From NCBI GenBank assembly GCA_913020115.1, contig CAJWBQ010000004.1, positions 104,428 to 168,427 of the forward strand: 64,000 nucleotides of DNA, in the 5' to 3' direction. The notes beneath the pieces were generated by a model. It ran no database searches, was not told where the DNA came from, and saw only the letters and a list, made by a program, of their open reading frames with translations. The first letter of the stretch is position 1. Each line of letters begins with the position of its first letter. A program made the position numbers and the translations under genes. Shown in pieces: positions 41,128 to 49,580 of the stretch. The stretch is from an uncultured Cellvibrionales bacterium (GTDB lineage: Bacteria > Pseudomonadota > Gammaproteobacteria > Pseudomonadales > Cellvibrionaceae).

Positions 41128-41778
41128 CTAGTCGACCTTCTCAATATTGGTACGCAAAAGCTCAAACACCAGACGTTTGAGATCCTCTAGGGTTCGCTTG
41201 CTGCGCTGCCCCTTCTGATTAACTACCACTAGCAACAAAGAGTGGGTAAGTTCCAGATAAAAACGCCCTAATCTGAGCAACTCAGAGTTGTTTTCTTTAA
41301 CACCCAGACGCTCAAACATTGCGGCCATCTTGGTGATCACCAAGTCGTCGTGCTGAAGATCTAACTCCCGTAATTCAGGTATCGCCCAAAGAGCTTGAGC
41401 TAAAGGCAAAATGGAATATTGCTTCTGATAAACCTGATGCATTCGCCCAACGGCTTTACTCACAAAAACGTCTAGGGTCATCGCCTCCAAATTAAGCCTT
41501 GCCGTATCTTCAAGCGCCAAGGTCATTTCTTCCAGCCAACTCGCCCCAAGGGAGTACAAAATAGCGTGTTTATTGGGAAAATAGTGATACAGCGAACCAA
41601 CCGATATTTTCAATTCTTTAGCAATGAGAATTGTCGTTAGGTCATCAAAACCCACTTCGTCTAGCAACTTTGCGGTGATATCAAGTATTTGCTGGGTACG
41701 CTGTCGCGCTCTCTCTTGAACGGGTTTACGCCTTGGATCTAAAGAATTTTTGCGCTTTTCCTGACGTTCCTTGGGCAC
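41128..41778 (-). CDS. TetR-family transcriptional regulator
   Basis: 216 residues. The N-terminal helix-turn-helix (RTQQILDITAKLLDEVGFDDLTTILIAKELKISVGSLYHYFPNKHAILYSL) is a clear TetR domain after a basic tail. The C-terminal ligand domain has no recognised specificity. It is followed at 3 nt by the 5'-nucleotidase gene. A perfect 13-bp inverted repeat with a TATAAT in its loop lies 117-150 bp upstream, a likely self-regulation site. It may also sense polyamines, given the adjacent puu genes, but that is inference. Confidence 0.9.
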   Translation of the reverse strand: MPKERQEKRKNSLDPRRKPVQERARQRTQQILDITAKLLDEVGFDDLTTILIAKELKISVGSLYHYFPNKHAILYSLGASWLEEMTLALEDTARLNLEAMTLDVFVSKAVGRMHQVYQKQYSILPLAQALWAIPELRELDLQHDDLVITKMAAMFERLGVKENNSELLRLGRFYLELTHSLLLVVVNQKGQRSKRTLEDLKRLVFELLRTNIEKVD

Positions 41779-41894
41779 TCGGTCATCCTTCGTTTGATGA
41801 TATATCTTGGCAGCTTACGGTTGGATGGTAAGAATGCTCTGGATGCCCCTGTAAGTCAATTTCTTCTTCTACTTCAAAGTCTTAGCTATGATTG

Positions 41895-41928
41895 CCTAGA
41901 GTTAAAAATTATACCTTTTAACTCTAGG
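41895..41928 (-). promoter_or_regulatory. Perfect 13-bp inverted repeat around a -10 element, candidate TetR operator
   Basis: CCTAGAGTTAAAA and TTTTAACTCTAGG pair perfectly around an 8-nt centre. On the minus strand the centre reads GGTATAAT, so TATAAT (41913-41908) would serve the tetR gene starting at 41778. No strong -35 is seen. It may also work as the puuB transcript end, since puuB stops at 41966. Confidence 0.55.
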
Positions 41929-41965
41929 TATAGGCCTGAATCGCATGGATTGATCATCGCCCAGT

Positions 41966-43267
41966 TTACAATTTATCTAACAGTCCATAGTAAAGCATAC
42001 CGGCCACTAGACCTGGCCAGCGCAACAATGTACCGCCGGGGAAACCAATAGTAGGTACATTGGCCATCACATCAAAACGCTCTGCCGTGCCGCTAACAAC
42101 CTCTGCGAGGAGCTTACCTGCCATGGTCGCCGTTGGCACTCCGTGCCCTGAATAGCCCTGTGCGTAAAACTGGTTGGCCTGAAGGCGTCCAAAATGCGGC
42201 ATTCTATTGAGAGTGATCGCTAAGGTTCCCCCCCAAGCATAATCAATTTGGGTATCAGCCAGCTGAGGGTAAACCCTCAGCATATATTTGCGAACGAACT
42301 GCTTTAAATCACTGGGGAAATTACTCGTATAGTTTTCACCACCGCCAAAAATAAGCCGATTATCGGCTGACAATTTCCAGTAATTAATAACGAACAAACT
42401 ATCAGACATTGAAACATCATCGCGTATCAATTCCTGCGCAAGCTTCGCGCCCAAAGGTTCAGTGGCCAGAACAAAATTGTTAATAGGCATAATTTTGCCG
42501 GCCATTTTATTCTCTAAGTTACCGAGATATCCATTGCAGCCAAGCACTAAGAAATCAGCGGTAACTGTGCCCTCGGTTGTTTTAATTGTAGTCGGCTTAC
42601 CTTGATCATAGGACTCAACACGCGAATTTTCGTAGAGTGTAACCCCGGCATTTTCAGCTGCATCCGCAAGACCTTGTGCATAGTTCAAGGGGTGTAGATG
42701 TAGACTTCCATTATCGAGTAAACCTGAATGATATTGCTTACTACCAACCATCGCATCCAGCTCAGACTTTTCGATAAAGCGCAGCTGGTCATAGCCATAA
42801 TGGTCTTGCATATGATCAACTTCCCCACGCAGCCCATCTGAATGAGATGACTTCGAGGCGACGTGCAGGTTTCCGCGCTTTAGATCACAGTCAATACTGT
42901 GCTTACGAATAAGTTCTTCAACCGTATTGACGGCCTCTAATGAATAATTCCACAGCAGTTTTGCACGCTCTTTGCCCACAAGCTTTTCGAGCTCTTCTTG
43001 GTCTTTGCGCTGACCAGTGCCTACATGGCCACCATTTCGACCCGATGCTCCCCAAGCTATTTTTTCTGCTTCAAGCAAAATTACGCTGTAGCCTTTATCC
43101 GCAAGGTGCAGTGCCGCAGACAAGCCTGTGTAGCCACCACCAATTACGCAAACATCAGCCCTGTGCTCGCCCCTCAATGTGGGGCGGTTTTTGCTGTTAT
43201 TTGCCGTCGCGGCATAGTAGGAAGCTGTGTGCTGGCTAGGGTTAAGGCCCGATCGAATAACGCTCAT
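41966..43267 (-). CDS. puuB: Gamma-glutamylputrescine oxidoreductase PuuB-like
   Basis: 433 residues. An N-terminal FAD-binding GxGxxG (VCVIGGGYTGLSAALHLADKG) and the DAO family motifs WGASGRNGGHVGTGQ, LGCNGYLGNLE and YAQGYSGHGVPTATMAGKLLAEVV match PuuB/OrdL-type oxidases. PuuB oxidises gamma-glutamylputrescine to the aldehyde with H2O2 release. It lies 59 nt after the puuA copy on the same strand, as expected in a polyamine operon. Related amine or amino-acid oxidases cannot be excluded. Confidence 0.9.
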   Translation of the reverse strand: MSVIRSGLNPSQHTASYYAATANNSKNRPTLRGEHRADVCVIGGGYTGLSAALHLADKGYSVILLEAEKIAWGASGRNGGHVGTGQRKDQEELEKLVGKERAKLLWNYSLEAVNTVEELIRKHSIDCDLKRGNLHVASKSSHSDGLRGEVDHMQDHYGYDQLRFIEKSELDAMVGSKQYHSGLLDNGSLHLHPLNYAQGLADAAENAGVTLYENSRVESYDQGKPTTIKTTEGTVTADFLVLGCNGYLGNLENKMAGKIMPINNFVLATEPLGAKLAQELIRDDVSMSDSLFVINYWKLSADNRLIFGGGENYTSNFPSDLKQFVRKYMLRVYPQLADTQIDYAWGGTLAITLNRMPHFGRLQANQFYAQGYSGHGVPTATMAGKLLAEVVSGTAERFDVMANVPTIGFPGGTLLRWPGLVAGMLYYGLLDKL

Positions 43268-43326
43268 AAAATAGTCCGCTCTGATACTACTAACAAATTT
43301 TCAATAGAAAATGGTTTTGGTGATTT

Positions 43327-44745
43327 CTACACTACCGTGAGTAGGTTTTCACGTTCCCACGGGGTAATAATATTTTGATGCTCCTGATATTCAGCTCGTT
43401 TGATCTCACTAAACAAAGTTAAGAAACGCTCGCTGAACAATTCTTTTAAGGCATCAGTACCTTCCATTTCCGAGAGCGCAATTAAAATATGCTCGGGCAG
43501 CAATTGAGTCTCGGTTTCATAAGCGCTCTCTAACATTTCTGGCAAGGCTTGCGATTTTTTGTTTAGGCCAAGGAGCCCTGCACCCAAGGTTGCCGCCAAT
43601 GCAAGATAAGGGTTTGCATCAGCGCCAATTACTCGGTTTTCAACACGACGATTTTTAGCATCAGACTCTGGTACCCTCAAACCCACGGTACGGTTTTCAT
43701 GCCCCCAATGTATATTGATAGGCGCATATTGCTTGCGCACAAAACGTCTATAAGAATTCACATAAGGCGCAAACAAGGGCATTAAGGCCGGTATATACTT
43801 CTGCAGGCCCGCAATATAACTCATCAATAGTTCGCTATCTGAACCGTCTTCGTTTGAAAAAATATTGGCCCCTGTCGCAATGTCCAAAATACTCTGATGG
43901 ACGTGCATCGCATTGCCTGGCTGGCCAGCAAGTGGCTTGGCCATAAAGGTAATCGACAAGCCGTGTTTAATGCAGGCTTCTCTCGCCGCACGCTTAAACA
44001 TAAAGACCTGATCTGCTAGGTTTAGCGCTTCCCCGTGCTCAATATTGATTTCAAATTGACCTGGCCCGGCTTCATGAGTGAGCGCATCTATGGCCACACC
44101 CTGTTGAGCGCAATAGGCGTATATGTCGTCAATCACATCACTGTAATCCCGCAATATGTCTACGCCATAAGTTTGCGAGCCAGATTCCAGCGCACCCGTT
44201 CGAACATTTGGGCGCTCAAGATCTTGATTGGGATCCACTAAAGGTTTACTCAAGTAAAACTCGAATTCTGGAGCAACAATTGCCTTTAGCCCCCGCTGCT
44301 TAAACTGCTCAATGACCTGCTTAAGAACTTGTCGCGGCGCCATATCAAAAGCAGACCCGTCTTTCTCAGCGGCATCACAAATGACACAAGCCGTGGTTTT
44401 CTCACGCCAAGGGATAATGCGCAAAGTGGTTAAGTCTGGTATTAGCACGACATCCGGCTCAAGCTCAGAAATAACTGAGCTGTCAACAGTGAAGCCTTTC
44501 ACATCTTGGGCGTATAGGGATTCGGCGATACGTAGGGAATTACCTTCACAAGCTTTAATAAACTTGCCTGCCGGTAAAATTTTACCTCGTGCGATACCCG
44601 CTATATCAGACACCAAGCACTCTACGTCTAAAACACCACGGTCTATCAACCATTGTTCAGCGCTCGCTAGATCGACAATATCTCCTGCCAATTCATCTAT
44701 GCCTGCCGCTGTGGCTTGCCGTGCACTTGCTATACTGTCATTCAT
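43327..44745 (-). CDS. puuA: Gamma-glutamylputrescine synthetase, copy 1 (glutamine synthetase family)
   Basis: 472 residues of the GlnA fold. Signatures are VAPEFEFYLSKP, THEAGPGQFEINIEHG, FMAKPLAGQPGNAMHVHQSI, INIHWGHENRTVGLRVP and NRVIGADANPYLALAATLGAG. The N-terminal SAEQWLIDRGVLDVECLVSDIAGIARGKILPA is typical of PuuA/SpuI rather than GlnA: no adenylylation tyrosine block is present. It ligates glutamate to putrescine or a related polyamine using ATP. It heads the leftward operon with puuB. Confidence 0.93.
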   Translation of the reverse strand: MNDSIASARQATAAGIDELAGDIVDLASAEQWLIDRGVLDVECLVSDIAGIARGKILPAGKFIKACEGNSLRIAESLYAQDVKGFTVDSSVISELEPDVVLIPDLTTLRIIPWREKTTACVICDAAEKDGSAFDMAPRQVLKQVIEQFKQRGLKAIVAPEFEFYLSKPLVDPNQDLERPNVRTGALESGSQTYGVDILRDYSDVIDDIYAYCAQQGVAIDALTHEAGPGQFEINIEHGEALNLADQVFMFKRAAREACIKHGLSITFMAKPLAGQPGNAMHVHQSILDIATGANIFSNEDGSDSELLMSYIAGLQKYIPALMPLFAPYVNSYRRFVRKQYAPINIHWGHENRTVGLRVPESDAKNRRVENRVIGADANPYLALAATLGAGLLGLNKKSQALPEMLESAYETETQLLPEHILIALSEMEGTDALKELFSERFLTLFSEIKRAEYQEHQNIITPWERENLLTVV

Positions 44746-44858
44746 CCCGGCTCTTTATCTCTTAGAGAGTTAATTTTATTGCAGACCTCAGAATAGCTTT
44801 AGATCAGTAAATACACACCTTTACGGCGTTTTTTCCAATGATCTTATCAACATAGACT

Positions 44859-44892
44859 GAATTATTGTTCGGTTTTGCTTGAATAATAATTC
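44859..44892. promoter_or_regulatory. Tandem dyad between the divergent puu operons, candidate polyamine operator
   Basis: GAATTATTGTTC (44859-44870) and GAATAATAATTC (44881-44892) pair as 12-bp arms (one G-T) and each also has GAA-N6-TTC symmetry. They lie 22 bp apart, two helical turns, between the starts of puuA (44745) and puuD (45004). Confidence 0.5.
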
Positions 44893-44908
44893 GGTACTCT
44901 GTAATAAT

Positions 44909-44957
44909 CAAGCTTCGCAAACAAAGCGATGCTTGAAGCCGACTCGAAAAGCGAGTC
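44909..44957 (+). other. Two small leader hairpins upstream of puuD
   Basis: CAAGC-T-TCGC pairs with GCGA-T-GCTTG (44909-44935, loop AAACAAA, one T-T mismatch), then GACTCG with CGAGTC (44941-44957, loop AAAAG). Both lie in the region before the puuD ATG at 45004 and may form in its leader RNA. No U-tract follows. Confidence 0.35.
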
Positions 44958-45003
44958 TCGAATAGCAAGATTTTCAAGGACAACCAACGGGTTACAGGAA
45001 TTT

Positions 45004-45756
45004 ATGCACAGTAAAAAGCTTAAAATTGGCATCGTCGCAGACTGTAAACTGCTAGATCCCCACTATTTTCACTCCATCGGTGATAAATACCTGCGTGCTA
45101 TAACCGAGGGAATGGGAGCTACGCCGATATTAATACCCGCGCTAGGGGCCGATTTGCTCGACGAATACCTGGCCATGGTAGACGGGGTATTACTAACTGG
45201 CGCCTATAGCAATGTTGAGCCTCACCACTATGGCGCCGAAAAAAACCAATCTCCCGTTCATGACCCACAGCGGGATGCTACAACCCTACCCCTAATCTCG
45301 AAAGCTATAGACGCCAACGTACCCATTTTTGGTATTTGTCGAGGTTTTCAGGAAATCAACGTCGTTTACGGCGGAACCTTGCACGAAAAGGTGCAAAATT
45401 TGCCGAATATGCTCGATCACAGAGAAGACAGCAGCGCCGAAGTGGAGGAGCAATATGCTCCGGCCCATGAGATCGCACTAACAGAAGGCGGCCTTCTAGC
45501 CAGCTTGGTCGGAGGCCCTGTCGCATCGGTAAATTCAGTTCATCAGCAAGGCGTTAAGGTTTTAGGAAGCGGCCTTAAGGTCGAAGCATTAGCCCCAGAT
45601 GGTTTAGTTGAGGCTTTTCAAAGTGAACAGGCCGATCGTTTTGTTTTAGCTGTGCAGTGGCACCCGGAGTGGAAAGTCACTGAGAACCCCTTTTATCTGT
45701 CGCTGTTTCAGGCTTTTAAACAAGCCTGCCTCGATCGACGTGCACAAACACAATAA
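45004..45756 (+). CDS. puuD: Gamma-glutamyl-GABA hydrolase PuuD
   Basis: 250 residues from the ATG at 45004, which has CAGGA just upstream; a longer frame from 44929 adds 25 non-conserved residues. Class I glutaminase-like fold: DGVLLTGAYSNVEPHHYG, FGICRGFQEINVVYGGTL with nucleophile Cys112, SVHQQGV and VQWHPEWK with the catalytic His/Glu. PuuD releases GABA from gamma-glutamyl-GABA, closing the Puu pathway. It starts the rightward puuD-puuA-aminotransferase operon. Confidence 0.94.
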   Translation: MHSKKLKIGIVADCKLLDPHYFHSIGDKYLRAITEGMGATPILIPALGADLLDEYLAMVDGVLLTGAYSNVEPHHYGAEKNQSPVHDPQRDATTLPLISKAIDANVPIFGICRGFQEINVVYGGTLHEKVQNLPNMLDHREDSSAEVEEQYAPAHEIALTEGGLLASLVGGPVASVNSVHQQGVKVLGSGLKVEALAPDGLVEAFQSEQADRFVLAVQWHPEWKVTENPFYLSLFQAFKQACLDRRAQTQ

Positions 45757-45792
45757 TATAAATAAACCAAAGTGTTACAAACTAGGTGATGT

Positions 45793-47127
45793 ATGCAAGC
45801 AATTAGCGAGTGGCTAGAAAAACATAGAATTACAGAAGTTGAATGTCTCATTCCGGACATGACAGGCAACGCACGAGGCAAGTTTATTCCCGCCGATAAA
45901 TTCGTCAAGGAAGACAGCCGTCTGCCAGAAAGTATACTAATTCAAACTGTAACCGGAGAATATACCGATCAGCACGATGAATTAGTGAGCCCGCTCGATT
46001 CCGATATGTTTTTGGTGCCAGACCCTCGCACCATGAGAAAAGTGCCCTGGGCGGAAGACCCCACGGCTCAGATTATTCACGATTGCCATACTCGCGACGG
46101 CTCTCCTCACCCTCTTTCAACACGAAATATACTTAAGCGTGTTTTAAAACTTTATGACGATGAAGGCTGGCAACCTGTAGTAGCACCTGAAGTTGAGTTT
46201 TATCTGGTTAAACAAAATATTGACCCAAACAATGTACTTCAACCGCCAAAAGGACGCTCAGGCCGTCCCGAAATTGCTCGCCAATCTTACAGTATCGATG
46301 CACTGAATGAATTCGAACCCTTTATTGAAGACATGTACACCTTTTGCGAAGCCCAAGATTTGGATGTGGACACATTGATTCACGAATCAGGCGCGGCACA
46401 AATGGAAATTAACTTTCTCCACGGTGACCCTCTAAGCCTCGCCGACCAAGTATTCACTTTTAAACGTACAGTTAGGGAGACGGCGTTTCGCCACGGAATC
46501 TATGCCACGTTTATGGCCAAGCCGATGGAAGTTGAACCCGGCAGCGCGATGCACATTCATCAAAGTATTGTCGATAAAAAAACCGGCAAAAATATTTTTG
46601 TGGACGAGAATGGCGAAGAAAATGAACGCTTTATGCACTATATAGGCGGTTTACAGAAATATACACCATCAACCATTAGTTTTTATGCGCCCAACGTAAA
46701 CTCTTACCGTCGATTTGCGAAAGATATGTCGGCACCCGTTAATTTGGAGTGGGGGTATGACAACCGCACCGCTGGAATTCGCGTGCCAGACAGCTCTCCC
46801 CAAGCGAAAAGAGTTGAAAACCGTTTTCCTGGAGTTGATGCCAATCCCTACTTAGCATTTGCAGCAACTTTGGGCTGTGGCTATCTGGGAATGAAACAAG
46901 GCATAAAACCAAGTGCCGCCAACACGGGCGATGCGGCCACTGGTGAAATCGATATTGCACGAAATCTTGAGCACGCATTAAGCTTATTAAAAGGCTGCCC
47001 AGAATTGAACGATATATTCGGGGAGTTGTTTATTAGAGCTTATACCGCGGTCAAGGAAGAGGAATTTGAAGCTTTCAATCGCGTCATTAGCTCTTGGGAA
47101 CGAGAGTATTTATTGCTAAATGTATAA
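45793..47127 (+). CDS. Glutamylpolyamine synthetase, copy 2 (glutamine synthetase family)
   Basis: 444 residues. The GlnA-fold motifs VAPEVEFYLVKQ, IHESGAAQMEINFLHG, FMAKPMEVEPGSAMHIHQSI, VNLEWGYDNRTAGIRVPDSS and NRFPGVDANPYLAFAATLGCG are present. It is a paralog of the copy at 43327 but lacks the longer N-terminus and differs around the active site (SGAAQM for AGPGQF), so the two may prefer different amines (putrescine versus cadaverine, diaminopropane or spermidine) as in the Pseudomonas SpuI/PauA set. Ligand choice is inference. It follows puuD by 36 nt. Confidence 0.9.
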   Translation: MQAISEWLEKHRITEVECLIPDMTGNARGKFIPADKFVKEDSRLPESILIQTVTGEYTDQHDELVSPLDSDMFLVPDPRTMRKVPWAEDPTAQIIHDCHTRDGSPHPLSTRNILKRVLKLYDDEGWQPVVAPEVEFYLVKQNIDPNNVLQPPKGRSGRPEIARQSYSIDALNEFEPFIEDMYTFCEAQDLDVDTLIHESGAAQMEINFLHGDPLSLADQVFTFKRTVRETAFRHGIYATFMAKPMEVEPGSAMHIHQSIVDKKTGKNIFVDENGEENERFMHYIGGLQKYTPSTISFYAPNVNSYRRFAKDMSAPVNLEWGYDNRTAGIRVPDSSPQAKRVENRFPGVDANPYLAFAATLGCGYLGMKQGIKPSAANTGDAATGEIDIARNLEHALSLLKGCPELNDIFGELFIRAYTAVKEEEFEAFNRVISSWEREYLLLNV

Positions 47128-47159
47128 ATTTTTAAAACACAGTTTTCAGGAGTAGAGAA

Positions 47160-48548
47160 ATGAATCAGCAGGCAAACATCAACACCCAAGACTTACAGAC
47201 CTTGGATCGCGAACACCACATGCACCCCTTTACCGATCAGGGAGACCTAAACAATAAAGGAACCCGTGTGATTAGCAAAGCCGACGGTGTTTATATTTGG
47301 GATTCTGAAGGTCATAAAATGCTCGATGGCATGGCTGGGCTTTGGTGTGTTGCAGTGGGTTACGGGCGCAAGGAATTGGCCCAAGCCGCTTACGATCAAA
47401 TGCTTGAACTGCCCTACTATAACAGCTTCTTTCAGTGCTCAAACCCGCCGGCGATCAAGCTTGCAGAAAAACTGGCAGAACTTGCACCCGATCATTTAAA
47501 CAATGTGTTTTTTACCGGTTCTGGCTCAGAGTCTAACGACACCGTATTACGCTTAGTTCGACACTATTGGAAGAGCAAAGGCGAAGCACAAAAAAGCGTT
47601 ATTATCAGCCGCAAAAATGCCTACCACGGATCTACCGTTGCAGGCGCAAGTTTGGGCGGAATGAAGTACATGCATGAACAGGGCGACCTGCCAATTCCAG
47701 GCATTGTGCACATCGACCAACCTTATTGGTTTGCAGAGGGTGGAGACTCCGATCCAGAGGAGTTTGGTTTAGAGCGCGCGCAACAACTGGAAGCAAAAAT
47801 CCTAGAGCTAGGAGTTAACCGTGTGGCGGCTTTCATTGCTGAACCACTACAAGGGGCCGGTGGCGTTATCATTCCTCCCGCATCTTACTGGCCAGAAATC
47901 TCTCGAATATGTGAAAAGTACGATATTTTGCTTATCGCGGACGAAGTCATCACTGGCTTTGGCCGTACAGGCAATTGGTTCGGGTCTGAAACTTATGGCA
48001 TCAAACCTGATTTCATGCCAATTGCGAAAGCACTATCTTCCGGATACTTACCCATTGGCGGCGTTATGTTGAGCGACCGAGTGGCCAAGTATCTAAAAGA
48101 AGAAGGTGGCGAAATTAATCATGGCTATACCTATTCTGGTCACCCCGCCGCCGCCGCAGTGGCGCTAAAAAATCTGGAAATCATTCAGAATGAAAAACTG
48201 GTAGAGAAAGTCGCCGAAGACACTGGGCCCTATCTGCAAAAACGATGGCAGGAACTGCTGAACCATCCCATTGTGGGAGAAACCCGTGGTGTCGGCCTAG
48301 TTTGTGCCCTAGAGTTAGTAAAGGACAAAACAACTCGAGAACGCTTGGCGCCAGACGGAAAAGCCGGCGGTCTATGTAAAGATTTTTGCACCCAGAATGG
48401 TTTAGTTATGCGGGCAACGGGTGACATTATGTTGGTTTCACCACCGCTTGTGATCAGCCGAGAAGAAATTGATGAGCTTATCAGCAAAGCGCGTCAGAGC
48501 TTGGACGACACTTTAGCCGCTATTGAAAATGGTGCGCTGGACGAATAA
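47160..48548 (+). CDS. spuC: Putrescine-pyruvate aminotransferase SpuC-like
   Basis: 462 residues, fold type I class III aminotransferase. DREHHMHPFTDQGDLNNKGTRVI, MLDGMAGLWCVAVGYGRKEL, FFTGSGSESNDTVLRLVRHYW, LIADEVITGFGRTGNWFG and PIAKALSSGYLPIGGVML (PLP lysine) match SpuC. It transfers the amino group of putrescine to pyruvate, giving 4-aminobutanal and alanine. Its location next to the puu genes supports polyamine use; omega-amino-acid-pyruvate aminotransferase is an alternative. A terminator follows. Confidence 0.9.
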   Translation: MNQQANINTQDLQTLDREHHMHPFTDQGDLNNKGTRVISKADGVYIWDSEGHKMLDGMAGLWCVAVGYGRKELAQAAYDQMLELPYYNSFFQCSNPPAIKLAEKLAELAPDHLNNVFFTGSGSESNDTVLRLVRHYWKSKGEAQKSVIISRKNAYHGSTVAGASLGGMKYMHEQGDLPIPGIVHIDQPYWFAEGGDSDPEEFGLERAQQLEAKILELGVNRVAAFIAEPLQGAGGVIIPPASYWPEISRICEKYDILLIADEVITGFGRTGNWFGSETYGIKPDFMPIAKALSSGYLPIGGVMLSDRVAKYLKEEGGEINHGYTYSGHPAAAAVALKNLEIIQNEKLVEKVAEDTGPYLQKRWQELLNHPIVGETRGVGLVCALELVKDKTTRERLAPDGKAGGLCKDFCTQNGLVMRATGDIMLVSPPLVISREEIDELISKARQSLDDTLAAIENGALDE

Positions 48549-48558
48549 GGGCCACGGC

Positions 48559-48594
48559 TGCCGCAGCTTCAAGATCAATGGCTGCGGCATTTTA
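48559..48594 (+). terminator. Terminator of the puuD-spuC operon
   Basis: TGCCGCAGC and GCTGCGGCA form a perfect 9-bp stem with a 13-nt loop, followed by TTTTA. It lies 10 nt after the aminotransferase stop. Confidence 0.7.
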
Positions 48595-48624
48595 CATTAC
48601 TCAATTAAATAATAAATAACTATT

Positions 48625-49482
48625 ATGAGTACTTTAGAAATTCAAACAGCTGGGCTCGGGAAGTCGTATATTGCATTTCAGGCCTTCAAATACAGCGTTT
48701 ACATACTGCTCAGCTACAATATCTTTCTTTTTTTCCAGGAAGACTTTGCCGCAAGTGCCCAGACATTTACCAATGGCATCACTTTCTATGACATAGGCGA
48801 AGCCTTTTCGGCGACGATTGATACAGCCGCATGGGTTGTATTAATTTTACTCTTCGAACTAGAAACTTTTGTGCTGGATGACGAGAAAATCGTCGGCACA
48901 ACCAAGACATTACTGCACAGTATTCGCAGCGTTTGCTACGCCCTCATTGTTTACTCGCTCTACGGTTACATTGTAAAACTGAATTTGGTGTTAAACACCC
49001 TGCCCTATTCTATCGATGATGCCTGCTCATTGATTGACACGGCTTATACATATATTTACACCCTAGATGAATATATGCCTATTGAAGCGTCAAACTGCGC
49101 CGCCCTGAACAATGGCGATCTGCTCCGTATTGCAGACACCCAAATTATATCGACCGTAGATCGCATGCAAGAAACCCAGCGTTTGGCCTGGCTTTCCGTA
49201 TTTAATTCCATCGACTGGCTATTGATAGTAGCAATCCTAGAAGTGGATGTTTATCTACAGCTCAAGGGGCGCTTAGAAGGCCGAGTGCGCACGGTAAGTA
49301 AAGTTATAAAAACTTTTCTCTACTCGTTTCTTTTTATTGCTGCAATTTACTGGGGGATAAAGGGTGATTTTCTCGACTTTTGGGACGCCTTTCTTTGGTT
49401 GGTTGCCTTCATTTTTATCGAAATGAACATCTTCGAATGGCACGCTGAAAGCAAACAGGAAGCGGAGGCGGCTCAATCCTAA
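48625..49482 (+). CDS. Polytopic membrane protein of unknown function
   Basis: 285 residues with about six membrane segments (about 20-42, 66-86, 100-122, 190-212, 228-248 and 252-272). The loop between segments 3 and 4 carries two cysteines (DDACSL and ASNCAAL) and is likely periplasmic. Acidic residues occur inside the membrane segments (LLFELETF and AILEVDVYL). No transporter or enzyme motif is recognised. It has its own unit between the polyamine terminator and the convergent yajC terminator. Confidence 0.7.
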   Translation: MSTLEIQTAGLGKSYIAFQAFKYSVYILLSYNIFLFFQEDFAASAQTFTNGITFYDIGEAFSATIDTAAWVVLILLFELETFVLDDEKIVGTTKTLLHSIRSVCYALIVYSLYGYIVKLNLVLNTLPYSIDDACSLIDTAYTYIYTLDEYMPIEASNCAALNNGDLLRIADTQIISTVDRMQETQRLAWLSVFNSIDWLLIVAILEVDVYLQLKGRLEGRVRTVSKVIKTFLYSFLFIAAIYWGIKGDFLDFWDAFLWLVAFIFIEMNIFEWHAESKQEAEAAQS

Positions 49483-49523
49483 TTGGCTGTAAATTAGAAA
49501 GAAACTAGAGTGGAAATTTACGC

Positions 49524-49564
49524 AAAAAAAAAGGGAGCGGGATGCCTTGCAGCCCCCCGCTCCC
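49524..49564 (-). terminator. Rho-independent terminator of yajC
   Basis: On the minus strand GGGAGCGGG and CCCGCTCCC form a 9-bp stem after the yajC stop, followed by nine T residues (A run at 49524-49532 on the plus strand). Confidence 0.88.
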
Positions 49565-49580
49565 TCTTCAGCATAAAATA

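Noticed and set aside
41794..42051. 85-codon plus-strand frame
   Set aside because: It runs over the tetR operator dyad and antisense into puuB; composition is not protein-like.
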